The position numbers and the translations under genes are program-made. The notes under the pieces are model-generated. The model made no database searches. It had not been told where the DNA came from and saw only the letters and a list, made by a program, of their open reading frames with translations. Positions 43,387 through 51,994 of a DNA stretch of 64,000 nt are shown piece after piece. Origin of the DNA: Flavicella sp964230805 (lineage in GTDB: Bacteria; Bacteroidota; Bacteroidia; Flavobacteriales; Flavobacteriaceae); contig CAXRIA010000034.1 of NCBI GenBank assembly GCA_964230805.1, positions 62,001-126,000 of the forward strand. Direction: 5' to 3'. How positions within the stretch are numbered: position 1 is the stretch's first letter; every line of letters begins with the position of its first letter.

Positions 43387-44358
43387 GTGTTAGAGGTAAA
43401 TAATATTTCGTTTGGATACGATCAAAAAGAGGTGCTCCAACAAATTTCTTTCCAAGCCAAAAAAGGGGAATACGTTGCCATTATTGGTGAGAGCGGTTGC
43501 GGAAAGAGTACTTTGCTAGAGGTTGTTTACGGGCTTTTACATATTGAAAAGGGGAGTATTTTTTGGAACGGTCAAAAATTGCTAGGACCTCATTTTTATT
43601 TGGTGCCGGGAGAACCTTTTATGAAATACTTACCACAAGATTTTGACTTGATGCCTTTTACCACTGTTGCCGAAAATGTAGGAAAATTTTTACCCAATCG
43701 TTTTCCGAAAGAGAAATTAGCACGTACCACAGAATTGTTGGAAGTTGTGGATATGACCTCTTTTGCAGAGGTAAAAGTAAAAAATCTCAGTGGCGGCCAA
43801 AAGCAACGTGTTGCCCTAGCAAAAGTATTGGCAAAAGAGCCCGAATTATTGCTACTTGACGAACCTTTTAGTCACATTGATAATTTTAGGAAAAACAACC
43901 TTAGAAGAAAACTTTTTTCTTACCTAAAAGAAAAAAATATTGGTTGTTTGGTGGCAACACATGACAGTACAGATGCCTTGTCATTTGCAGATAAAATTCT
44001 GGTGATGAAATCTGGAAAAATTCTGACTGAAGGTACGCCTGAAAAATTATACCACGCCCCAGAAACGAAATACATCGCTTCTTTTTTTGGCGATGTCAAT
44101 GAAATAAGTTGCCGTGATTTAGGAATAAAAAATGCCGAGAGAGAAACATTGCTTTTGTATCCAAACCAACTAAAAATTGTCAAAAAATCTGACATTAAAA
44201 TAAAAATTCGGAGTTCTTTTTTCAAAGAAGGCGTTTATTTAATTGCCGCAGAACTAAATGAACAAGTGGTGTTTGTAGAACATGAAAAAAGATTGGAAAA
44301 AGGAGCTGAGTACGGAATCGAAATTTCAAAAAAAGGACTCGAAAACAATAGCTTTTAG
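43387..44358 (+). CDS. ABC transporter ATP-binding protein without an adjacent permease
   Basis: A 323-residue ABC ATPase. Walker A is GESGCGKSTL (about 34-43), Q-loop region KYLPQDFDLMPF, signature LSGGQKQRVALAK (about 139-151), Walker B LLLLDEPFSH and H-loop ATHDSTDAL. A C-terminal TOBE-like beta domain (about 235-323) resembles FbpC/PotA/MalK-type importers. It starts with GTG only 2 nt after the RimB-RimK stop, so it is co-transcribed with that gene. No membrane or binding-protein gene is nearby, so its substrate is unknown. Confidence 0.85.
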   Translation: MLEVNNISFGYDQKEVLQQISFQAKKGEYVAIIGESGCGKSTLLEVVYGLLHIEKGSIFWNGQKLLGPHFYLVPGEPFMKYLPQDFDLMPFTTVAENVGKFLPNRFPKEKLARTTELLEVVDMTSFAEVKVKNLSGGQKQRVALAKVLAKEPELLLLDEPFSHIDNFRKNNLRRKLFSYLKEKNIGCLVATHDSTDALSFADKILVMKSGKILTEGTPEKLYHAPETKYIASFFGDVNEISCRDLGIKNAERETLLLYPNQLKIVKKSDIKIKIRSSFFKEGVYLIAAELNEQVVFVEHEKRLEKGAEYGIEISKKGLENNSF

Positions 44359-44389
44359 CCTGTGTATTCAATGCGAAGACAAAGCTGCA

Positions 44390-45061
44390 TTAATATTTCA
44401 AGCGAAATTTGAGATAAGTAATGGGCTTGTCAATTTCTAAATATTGTTTTTCATAAAACGTTTGCGTATTCAAAACAACTTCAGGAGCATGTGGATTGTT
44501 GTAAATATCATGGTGTGCGTAAAGAACCTCCTGACCTTGACCATGAAGCAGTCCTAAGGTGTATCCATGCATAAACTCACTGTCTGTTTTGAGATGGACA
44601 ATACCATTTTCGTTTAAAATAGCATGGTATTTTTTCAGGAAATCTGAATTGGTCAAACGATGTTTGGTTCTTTTGTATTTGATTTGCGGATCGGGAAAGG
44701 TGATCCAAATTTCACTGACTTCATTTTCTGCAAAACAAAAATCTACCAGTTCAATTTGAGTGCGAATAAAAGCCACATTTGGCAGCTTTTCTTCAAGGGC
44801 AGTTTTGGCACCACGCCAGAAACGCGCTCCTTTGATATCAATTCCGATGTAATTGATATTGGGATTTTTTTCAGCCAAAGCAATGGTATATTCTCCTTTG
44901 CCGCAGCCGAGCTCTAACACAATAGGATTGTTATTCTTAAAAAAAGTATGCCACTTTCCTTTGTATTGGAAATTTGTGGTTACCTCCTCGCGAGTTGGTT
45001 GAATGACATTTGAAAACGTTTCATTTTCGTTGAAACGTTTCAATTTGTTTTTGCTTCCCAA
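44390..45061 (-). CDS. trmB: tRNA (guanine-N7-)-methyltransferase
   Basis: A 223-residue SAM-dependent enzyme that forms m7G46 in the tRNA variable loop. The SAM-binding motif is VLELGCGKGEYTIALAEKNP (about 48-67), followed by YIGIDIKGARFWRGAK and the signature ITFPDPQIKYKRTKHRLT. Length is normal. It follows the small DUF6341 gene by 8 nt on the minus strand. Confidence 0.95.
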   Translation of the reverse strand: MGSKNKLKRFNENETFSNVIQPTREEVTTNFQYKGKWHTFFKNNNPIVLELGCGKGEYTIALAEKNPNINYIGIDIKGARFWRGAKTALEEKLPNVAFIRTQIELVDFCFAENEVSEIWITFPDPQIKYKRTKHRLTNSDFLKKYHAILNENGIVHLKTDSEFMHGYTLGLLHGQGQEVLYAHHDIYNNPHAPEVVLNTQTFYEKQYLEIDKPITYLKFRLKY

Positions 45062-45069
45062 AAGAAAAA

Positions 45070-45279
45070 CTATTTAGGTAAATCTTCTGTTCCTTCTTTT
45101 TTGAATCGCAGTGATTCTTTCATCCAGTAGCCAAGTAGCACTAAAAAAACAACGACAAAACCGAAATTGATGATGTTAGAAACCCACCAATCGTCCAACC
45201 CTTTCAGTCCGTGTAGGGGAGGAAAAAGAACGTCTGTAAAAAAATCGCCAATGGCTTTAAATATATTGTTTGCTATCAT
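45070..45279 (-). CDS. Small DUF6341-type membrane protein
   Basis: A 69-residue protein with one hydrophobic helix (about 33-52, IINFGFVVVFLVLLGYWM) and a charged C-terminus. Similar small proteins in Flavobacteriaceae occur beside a DUF6427 gene; some are labelled uracil phosphoribosyltransferase, which this sequence does not support. The function is unknown. It is divergent from the DUF6427 gene and 8 nt upstream of trmB. Confidence 0.7.
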   Translation of the reverse strand: MIANNIFKAIGDFFTDVLFPPLHGLKGLDDWWVSNIINFGFVVVFLVLLGYWMKESLRFKKEGTEDLPK

Positions 45280-45322
45280 AACTTAAATTATCTTTACGGT
45301 GACAAAAATAGGAAATCTTACC

Positions 45323-46246
45323 ATGCTAGCCAATTTTTTTGAGAAAACTAAACCGTTAAATAGTTTGCTAGTAGGGCTTCTTTTTTGTGTCGTTTTTTTT
45401 TACGACTTTTTCCGTGTTGAGGTGCCGGAACTCTCTTTGAAAAACATATTTATTTGGGGAGGGTATTTTTTGTCAAGCTTGTTTTTTTTATTGCTCTCAG
45501 GGTATGTTTTTAGTCGAAATAAGTCGGTAGAAAAAAATTTATTCACACCACTCATACTCGTGTTATTGTATGGGATTTTTCCACAAATGTTGCGGCCCAA
45601 TGTCATTTTGTTTATGGTTTTTATGACCCTGCTCAGTTATTGGAAAACCACAACGCTTGATCAAAAAGAAGGAGCCTTGCACAAGCTTTTTGATAGCGGG
45701 TTTTTCCTAGGGATTGTTTTTGTTTTTTACAATTGGACATTTCTGTATTTGATTGTTTTGATTAGCGCTACTTTTTTTTACGGAAAAGCAAGTTTCAGAA
45801 ATCTTGTTTCGATCGGTTTGGGATTCCTTTTGCCTTCCTTTTTTCTTTTCTCTTATTGTTTCTTTTTTGACCAAATGGAATTCTTCTTTGAACAATTTTT
45901 GTTTGAAGTTTCCCCTGATGATGCCTTTTACTCAAGTGAGTACTTGCTGAATCCAATGATGGTTTGCGCTTTTTTGGTATTGGTTTCCCTTGTGCTCAAT
46001 TTCCCGAAAATTATCGGAATCAGTGATCGGTTTCGTTTGAAGTACGTTTTGGTGTTGTTATCCTATCTGACAGGTCTCGGAATCATTGCAGTAATACCCG
46101 ATAAAAATGGAACCGAAGTACTATTTGTGCTTTTGCCCATGAGTATTTTGATTGCTCAATTGGTAGAATCCATTACCAAAGCTTGGTTAAAAGACCTTTT
46201 TGTTTTGGGGTTGGTAGTGTACTCTTTGGTGCTCTTTTTAAAATAG
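45323..46246 (+). CDS. DUF6427 family multi-spanning membrane protein
   Basis: About 307 residues with roughly nine hydrophobic segments; family known from Flavobacteriaceae, function unknown. The ATG at 45323 (MLANFFEKTKPLNSLLVG) matches the family's usual opening. The frame is open to a GTG at 45299, but a TATCTTTA box at 45289-45296 would start transcription at about 45301, after that GTG. A very Phe/Leu-rich sequence. The divergent arrangement with the DUF6341 gene is conserved in the family, hinting at a shared envelope role. Confidence 0.78.
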   Translation: MLANFFEKTKPLNSLLVGLLFCVVFFYDFFRVEVPELSLKNIFIWGGYFLSSLFFLLLSGYVFSRNKSVEKNLFTPLILVLLYGIFPQMLRPNVILFMVFMTLLSYWKTTTLDQKEGALHKLFDSGFFLGIVFVFYNWTFLYLIVLISATFFYGKASFRNLVSIGLGFLLPSFFLFSYCFFFDQMEFFFEQFLFEVSPDDAFYSSEYLLNPMMVCAFLVLVSLVLNFPKIIGISDRFRLKYVLVLLSYLTGLGIIAVIPDKNGTEVLFVLLPMSILIAQLVESITKAWLKDLFVLGLVVYSLVLFLK

Positions 46247-46390
46247 GATGGCTTTGTTCGTGTGAATAACCAAACCCTGTAAAGACGAATGTCTTATCGT
46301 CTTAAAACTTTGTCGGAAATTTGAACTAAAATATGTAGATCGGAACTGTGTCTCCTAATTTTTATTTCAGAAAATCTCACATAAAAACAG

Positions 46391-46398
46391 TAAATTTG
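46391..46398 (+). promoter_or_regulatory. Promoter -7 box of yicC-gmk-nadD (TAAATTTG)
   Basis: Exact TAnnTTTG match 21 nt before the yicC ATG. Confidence 0.6.
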
Positions 46399-46419
46399 CC
46401 TAATTTTTAGACACAAAGA

Positions 46420-47277
46420 ATGATACAGTCCATGACAGGTTATGGGAAAGCAGTTTTGCAATTGCCCACAAAAAAAGTAACCATAGAAATCAAATCACTC
46501 AATAGCAAGAACTTGGATTTGCATACCAGGATGCCGGGGTATTACAAGGAGAAGGACATTGAAGTGCGTAAAAAATTGGCCAAGTATTTGACCCGAGGCA
46601 AAGTAGATTTTTCCATCTATGTAGAAATGACAGCTGAAGAAACACAGACAGTGATCAATACAGCAGTAGTGTCTCAATATATCGAAGAGTTAAAAGAGAT
46701 TTCAGACGGGGAGAAAGTAGACTTTTTAAAAATTGCCATGCAATTGCCTGACGCTTTAAAGATCCTGCGCGAGGAATTTGATGAAGCAGAGTGGAAATTG
46801 ATCTCTGATGGGATTGACACGGCGATTGCTGAAATTGTACAATATAGAAAAGACGAAGCCGTTTCTTTAGAAACCGATTTTAAAGAGCGTATTACAAACA
46901 TTCAAAAGTATTTGCTAGATATAGAAAAACAAGATCAAGAACGTTTGGATCATGTAAAAAGCCGACTTCGAAAAGCCATTGATGAGTTAAAAGTAACCAT
47001 TGACGAAAATAGGTTCGAACAAGAGTTGATTTATTATTTAGAGAAATTAGACATCAATGAAGAAAAAGTACGTTTGGCAAATCATTTGGAATATTTTCTC
47101 AAAGAACTATCTCATGAAAAATCAGATGGGAAAAAGTTGGGATTTATTGTGCAGGAAATTGGACGTGAAATAAATACCATGGGGTCAAAATCAAATTTTG
47201 CCACCATGCAACAAGTGGTGGTACAAATGAAAAACGAGTTGGAAAAAATCAAAGAACAAGTTTTAAATATTTTATAG
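46420..47277 (+). CDS. yicC: YicC family (endo)ribonuclease-like protein
   Basis: A 285-residue YicC/YloC protein. It opens with the signature MIQSMTGYGKA and has the conserved EIKSLNSKNLDLHTRMPG (about 25-42), a central helical region, and the C-terminal DUF1732 segment LGFIVQEIGREINTMGSKSN. E. coli YicC has been reported as an RNA-degrading factor. First gene of a yicC-gmk-nadD operon, an order common in bacteria for yicC-gmk. Confidence 0.92.
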   Translation: MIQSMTGYGKAVLQLPTKKVTIEIKSLNSKNLDLHTRMPGYYKEKDIEVRKKLAKYLTRGKVDFSIYVEMTAEETQTVINTAVVSQYIEELKEISDGEKVDFLKIAMQLPDALKILREEFDEAEWKLISDGIDTAIAEIVQYRKDEAVSLETDFKERITNIQKYLLDIEKQDQERLDHVKSRLRKAIDELKVTIDENRFEQELIYYLEKLDINEEKVRLANHLEYFLKELSHEKSDGKKLGFIVQEIGREINTMGSKSNFATMQQVVVQMKNELEKIKEQVLNIL

Positions 47278-47328
47278 TTGAAAATCGTTTGCCATACTTT
47301 TTAACTAAAAAGACAAAAATAGAGTCCA

Positions 47329-47913
47329 TTGACGTCACAAGATAAAAAAGGAAAATTATTCGTGTTTTCAGCACCTTCGGGCTCTGGAAAAACAACCATT
47401 GTTCGCCATTTGTTGGCACAAAAAGAATTGCAGTTGGATTTTTCCATATCGGCAACCTCTCGTGACCCGAGAGGTCAAGAAGTACATGGGAAAGAATATT
47501 ATTTTTTAGACACTAAAACCTTTAAAGACAAAATTCAAAAGGGTGAATTTTTGGAGTGGGAGGAAGTTTATGCCAATAATTTTTATGGAACCCTAAAAAC
47601 AGAATTGGAAAGGATTTGGAGTTTGGGGAAACACGTCGTTTTTGATATCGATGTGGTCGGCGGTTTGAATATAAAAGCACAATTTCCTGAAAACACGTTG
47701 GCTATTTTTGTAAAGCCACCCACCTTGGAAGAGATGGAAAGACGTTTGAGAGGGCGTCAAACCGATACCGAAGAAAAAATTAAGGAACGCGTGGCCAAAG
47801 CAGAAAAAGAACTTGGTTATGCCAAAGAATTTGATCAGGTTTTAATCAACGATGATCTGGAAACTGCCAAAACAGAAGCCTTTCATTTGGTGTCCAATTT
47901 TATTCAAAAATAA
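47329..47913 (+). CDS. gmk: Guanylate kinase (TTG start)
   Basis: A 194-residue enzyme that phosphorylates GMP to GDP. P-loop SAPSGSGKTTIVRHLL (about 13-28), GMP-binding SATSRDPRGQEVHGKEYYF, FDIDVVGG and the lid RLRGRQTDTEEKIKERV. No ATG lies in frame between the preceding stop and the P-loop, and TTG at 47329 gives the usual N-terminal length, so I take TTG as the start. It sits 51 nt after yicC and 11 nt before nadD. Confidence 0.94.
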   Translation: MTSQDKKGKLFVFSAPSGSGKTTIVRHLLAQKELQLDFSISATSRDPRGQEVHGKEYYFLDTKTFKDKIQKGEFLEWEEVYANNFYGTLKTELERIWSLGKHVVFDIDVVGGLNIKAQFPENTLAIFVKPPTLEEMERRLRGRQTDTEEKIKERVAKAEKELGYAKEFDQVLINDDLETAKTEAFHLVSNFIQK

Positions 47914-47924
47914 AACCGCGAAAA

Positions 47925-48503
47925 ATGAATATAGGTTTGTATTTTGGCACCTTTAATCCCATACATGTCGGGCATTTGATCATTGCCAATCATATGGTTG
48001 AAAATTCAAATTTAGAAGAAGTCTGGATGGTAGTGACACCTCACAACCCTTTCAAGAAAAAAAAGACTTTGTTGGACAATTACCAACGCTATGAGATGGT
48101 ATATGAAGCAACCGAGGAATACCCTTTGCTAAAACCCTGCGATATTGAGTTTGGATTGCCACAGCCCTCATATACCGTGAATACTTTAGTGCATCTGAAA
48201 GAAAAATACCCACAACATAGTTTTAGTTTGATTATGGGAGAAGACAATTTGCAAAGCTTGCACAAATGGAAAAATGCGGAAGTGTTGATCGAAGAGCATG
48301 ACATATACGTATATCCAAGAGTTGTTCAAAATAAAAAAGAAGTCAAAGTTTCTTGCGAAAATGTTTTTTTTATCGACGCTCCTATTGTTGAAATATCTTC
48401 CTCAGCGATTCGATCAGCAATCAAAAAAGGCAAAAATATCCGACCCTTATTGCCCCAAAGAGTCTGGGAATATATAGATAAAATGAACCTGTATAAAAAA
48501 TAA
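47925..48503 (+). CDS. nadD: Nicotinate-nucleotide adenylyltransferase
   Basis: A 192-residue NaMN adenylyltransferase of NAD synthesis. Nucleotidyltransferase motif GTFNPIHVGHLIIANHM (about 8-24) with the HxGH signature, MGEDNLQSLHKWKN, and the C-terminal ISSSAIRSAIKKGK (SSxxIR motif). Last gene of the yicC-gmk-nadD operon. Confidence 0.94.
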   Translation: MNIGLYFGTFNPIHVGHLIIANHMVENSNLEEVWMVVTPHNPFKKKKTLLDNYQRYEMVYEATEEYPLLKPCDIEFGLPQPSYTVNTLVHLKEKYPQHSFSLIMGEDNLQSLHKWKNAEVLIEEHDIYVYPRVVQNKKEVKVSCENVFFIDAPIVEISSSAIRSAIKKGKNIRPLLPQRVWEYIDKMNLYKK

Positions 48504-48532
48504 AATCTGAGATCCGTTTCGGTCAGACTTAG

Positions 48533-48540
48533 TATATTTG
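48533..48540 (+). promoter_or_regulatory. Promoter -7 box of the M23 peptidase gene (TATATTTG)
   Basis: Exact TAnnTTTG match 10 nt upstream of the ATG at 48551; the 5' leader would be very short. Confidence 0.6.
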
Positions 48541-48550
48541 TTATTCGGAT

Positions 48551-50008
48551 ATGACAAAAAAGAAAGAAAACAAACTAAAAGCAAAATTGACCAAAAAATT
48601 TAGATTGGTCGTTTTAAACGATGCTTCCTTTGAAGAGCGTTTTTCCTTTAAATTGACCCGTTTGAATGTTTTTGTAGTAGGTGGATTTTTCAGTATTTTT
48701 TTGATTGCTTTTACCGTTTTATTGATTGCTTTTACACCCATCAAAGAATACATTCCGGGATTTTCCTCAACCCAATTGAAAAAACAAGCAACCGATTTGT
48801 TTTACAAAGTGGATTCTTTGCAATTGCATTTGACAAAAATGGAAGCATACACCCGAGCTATAAAACCCATTTTATTAGGAAAAGAAGTGGAACTAGTGAA
48901 CAATCTTCCCTATCCCAGTGCAGCAGTGCAGGCTGAATTTGCTTTGGCACAAAAGGTGCACAATACAGATTCTCTTCAAAAAGTAATTGCGAATATTGAA
49001 GAAAGTTTGAAAAACACCTGGCAGACTTATGCTGATAACGAGAAAGAGCATTTGCAAGAAAAGTACAATCGAAAGATAGAGGTGCTCCGTGAAAAGATGA
49101 AAGACAGCCTCTCGAACATTACACAAAAAAACGATCTAAGCGAGAAACAAAAGAACGATACAATTGCCAAATTAAAGAAAGGCTTGTTGGCAAGTGCAGC
49201 CAATAACTTGGCCTTGCAAAAAAAGATTTCATTGAATGAAATTGAGCTTAAAAATGCAGTAAATGCCCTTTCGAAGGAGAGTCAGAACGCCTTGCAAAAC
49301 ACAAAAAATAGATCTGAAGAAATTCAAAAAGAATTGATGGCAGTACTTCAAAAAGAATTTAAAGAAAAGGAGGAAAAGAAGAATCGTTTTTATCAAAACG
49401 AAATACAGATTTTGAATCAATCCCTCTTTGCAAAAAATAAAAAAATCGACAGTTTGCTGTTGCAAGTGGCCACCTTGGGGCAACGTAAAAATGATGAAAT
49501 TGAGCCGGAAGAATACTTCGAGTTGAGTCAAAAAGATTCCATTTTAATTGCCAATACCCAAAAAGATTTGCTTTTCAGAGAGCAGATTGAAAGAGAAGAT
49601 CGTTTCAGCTTGTTTGACTTTGAAAATGACAAAGTAGACCTCGTTTTTCATGCACCCGTGAAGGGAATTTTAACACATCCCTACAATGCCAAAGAAAAAC
49701 ATTTTGCTGTCGACATCGCTGTTGCCAATGGAACTGCAGTAAAGTCCGTTGCAGCGGGGACTATTATTTTTGCTGGATGGACGGCAGAAACAGGTTATGT
49801 CATTTTGATCGAGCATAGCAACAAATACATCTCGGTCTACAAACACAATGAGATCATATACAGAGCACAAGGAGATTTAGTACAAACAGGAGAAGTAATT
49901 GCAGTGGCAGGATCAAGCGGGGAATTTAGCACCGGTCCACACCTGCATTTTGAAATGTGGTACCAAGGGTATCCGGTAAATCCTACAAATTTTATTGAAT
50001 TCGAATAA
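48551..50008 (+). CDS. M23 family metallopeptidase with long coiled-coil region
   Basis: A 485-residue membrane-anchored LytM/M23 peptidase. A conserved cytoplasmic N-terminus (FRLVVLNDASFEERFSFKLTR) leads into one TM helix (about 39-61). A Lys/Glu/Gln-rich region from about 135 to 315 has heptad-like spacing and probably forms coiled coil. The catalytic domain (about 360-485) keeps the zinc ligands: His384 and Asp388 in KHFAVDIAV and His464/His466 in GPHLHFEMW, so it should be active on cross-linked peptides. From memory, flavobacterial orthologs are nearer 290 residues, so the coil looks like an expansion. The stop overlaps the next ATG (TAATG). Confidence 0.88.
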   Translation: MTKKKENKLKAKLTKKFRLVVLNDASFEERFSFKLTRLNVFVVGGFFSIFLIAFTVLLIAFTPIKEYIPGFSSTQLKKQATDLFYKVDSLQLHLTKMEAYTRAIKPILLGKEVELVNNLPYPSAAVQAEFALAQKVHNTDSLQKVIANIEESLKNTWQTYADNEKEHLQEKYNRKIEVLREKMKDSLSNITQKNDLSEKQKNDTIAKLKKGLLASAANNLALQKKISLNEIELKNAVNALSKESQNALQNTKNRSEEIQKELMAVLQKEFKEKEEKKNRFYQNEIQILNQSLFAKNKKIDSLLLQVATLGQRKNDEIEPEEYFELSQKDSILIANTQKDLLFREQIEREDRFSLFDFENDKVDLVFHAPVKGILTHPYNAKEKHFAVDIAVANGTAVKSVAAGTIIFAGWTAETGYVILIEHSNKYISVYKHNEIIYRAQGDLVQTGEVIAVAGSSGEFSTGPHLHFEMWYQGYPVNPTNFIEFE

Positions 50009-51501
50009 TGAGTATCAAAGCAGCCTTTGCAATTCCATTTGCAAAATTCATTCAGAAAAAGATAAATAAATGGGCCAATGCGCCCATTAAAACACAGGAT
50101 AAAGTATTCAAGAATTTAATTTCTCAAGCAAAACATACGGCTTTCGGGAAAGATCATAATTTTGAAGAAATTCAAAATTACGAAGATTTCAAAGCCCGTG
50201 TTCCTGTGGTTGATTACGAGGGTTTAAGGAATTACGTAGACCGCGTTGTAGAAGGAGAAAGCGATGTTTTGTGGAAGGGAAAACCCTTGTATTTTGCGAA
50301 AACCTCTGGAACCACCTCTGGAGCGAAATACATCCCGATAACCAAAGATTCCATGCCGACACATGTCAAATCTGCACGAAACGCTTTGTTGCTGTACATT
50401 GCGCAAACTGGAGATGCTTCGTTCGTCAACGGAAAAATGATTTTCTTACAAGGAAGTCCAATATTGGAAGATAAAAATGGAATTCATTTGGGCAGGTTGA
50501 GTGGCATTGTAGCGCACTATGTACCCAAATATTTGCTCAAAAATAGATTGCCGAGCTGGGAAACCAATTGCATTGAAGATTGGGAAACCAAGGTCAATGC
50601 TATTGTTGAGGAAACTATTGGAGAAAATATGTCTGTGATTAGCGGGATTCCATCTTGGGTACAAATGTATTTTGAAAAATTACAAGAAAAGACAGGAAAA
50701 ACAGTTTCAGAACTTTTTCCAAGATTTAATTTTTTCATTTACGGCGGGGTCAATTTTGAACCCTACAAAAACAAATTTGAAAATCTTATTGGTAAAAAAA
50801 TAGATTACATCGAATTGTATCCCGCTTCCGAAGGTTTTATCGCTTTTCAAGACACCCTTACAGAACAGGGGATGTTGTTGCAATTGGACAACGGTATTTT
50901 TTACGAGTTTATTCCCGCTACAGAATTTTACAATGACAACCCAACAAGAATTTCTTTGAAAGACGTTGCATTAGGAGTGAATTATGTGATTATTTTGAAT
51001 ACCACGGCAGGATTGTGGGGATATAATATAGGAGATACTGTAGAATTCACTTCCCTCGAACCCTATCGTTTGAGAGTTACCGGGCGTATCAAACATTTCA
51101 TCTCTGCCTTTGGTGAACATGTCATTGGGAAAGAAGTAGAACAAGCATTGAAAGAGGCAACAGAGGGAACCGAAGTCGTGATCAATGAATTTACCGTAGC
51201 ACCACAAGTCGCACCAAAAGAAGGCTTGCCTTTCCACCAATGGTTTATCGAATTTGATGTAGCTCCAAAAAATGTAGAGGAATTTGCAGCCAAAATAGAT
51301 GTTTCTATGCAAAAGCAAAATATTTATTACGCGGATTTGATTGAAGGAAAAGTGTTAAAAACCCTAGAAATAAGTAAAGTAGCCAAAGGAGGCTTTCATG
51401 CGTATATGAAATCGATTGGTAAATTTGGCGGACAGAACAAGATTCCACAATTGTCGGACAACCGAAAAATTGCCACAGAGCTGGAGAAATTTACAATCTA
51501 A
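50008..51501 (+). CDS. GH3 auxin-responsive-promoter-like acyl-adenylating enzyme
   Basis: A 497-residue member of the GH3 branch of the ANL superfamily. In plants GH3 enzymes conjugate amino acids to hormones; the bacterial role is unknown. Motifs: FAKTSGTTSGAKYIPIT (about 95-111, the ATP loop), YPASEGFIAFQ and VTGRIKHFISAFGEHV (hinge). It starts on the last base of the M23 stop (TAATG), so it is translationally coupled to a cell-wall peptidase. This pairing recurs in Flavobacteriaceae and suggests an envelope-related conjugation, an inference. Confidence 0.87.
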   Translation: MSIKAAFAIPFAKFIQKKINKWANAPIKTQDKVFKNLISQAKHTAFGKDHNFEEIQNYEDFKARVPVVDYEGLRNYVDRVVEGESDVLWKGKPLYFAKTSGTTSGAKYIPITKDSMPTHVKSARNALLLYIAQTGDASFVNGKMIFLQGSPILEDKNGIHLGRLSGIVAHYVPKYLLKNRLPSWETNCIEDWETKVNAIVEETIGENMSVISGIPSWVQMYFEKLQEKTGKTVSELFPRFNFFIYGGVNFEPYKNKFENLIGKKIDYIELYPASEGFIAFQDTLTEQGMLLQLDNGIFYEFIPATEFYNDNPTRISLKDVALGVNYVIILNTTAGLWGYNIGDTVEFTSLEPYRLRVTGRIKHFISAFGEHVIGKEVEQALKEATEGTEVVINEFTVAPQVAPKEGLPFHQWFIEFDVAPKNVEEFAAKIDVSMQKQNIYYADLIEGKVLKTLEISKVAKGGFHAYMKSIGKFGGQNKIPQLSDNRKIATELEKFTI

Positions 51502-51514
51502 AAAACAACGAACT

Positions 51515-51934
51515 ATGATACATCAAGTAGAATTGAATTGGAAAGGGAAAATGCACTTTGAATCCGAAGGTCCCGGAGGAAAAGTACTGATTGATGGCGC
51601 AGAAGAATTTGGAGGAGAAGGAAAAGGAGTACGCCCCAAAGCCATGATGCTTTCTGCATTGGCAGGATGCGCAGGAATGGATATTTCTTCTTTGTTGAAA
51701 AAAATGAGAGCAGAAGTGGCTCACTTTTCAATAGACGTGGCAGGAGAACTCACAGACGAAGATCCCAAATACTACCACAAAGTAAAAGTGACCTTTACAT
51801 TTTTTGGAAGCGATTTTAAGACGGCCAAAATTGAAAAAGCAGTCAAATTATCCGTTGAAAGATATTGCGGTGTGATGGAAATGTTTCGTCAGTTTGCAGA
51901 GGTGACTGTTGCCACAGCGTACATCGAGCAATAA
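51515..51934 (+). CDS. OsmC family protein
   Basis: A 139-residue OsmC/Ohr-fold protein. The start is set at the ATG at 51515; a longer frame would run into the GH3-like gene. It carries one conserved cysteine in LAGCAGMDISSLL and a second in ERYCGVMEMF, the pair that forms the peroxidase site in OsmC/Ohr proteins, so a thiol peroxidase role against organic hydroperoxides is plausible. It lies 13 nt after the GH3-like gene, likely in one operon. Confidence 0.88.
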   Translation: MIHQVELNWKGKMHFESEGPGGKVLIDGAEEFGGEGKGVRPKAMMLSALAGCAGMDISSLLKKMRAEVAHFSIDVAGELTDEDPKYYHKVKVTFTFFGSDFKTAKIEKAVKLSVERYCGVMEMFRQFAEVTVATAYIEQ

Positions 51935-51994
51935 AATTTCAACCCTACAGATGTTTGTGTATCTTTACAAAACCGCGATTGAACTCAAATTGCT

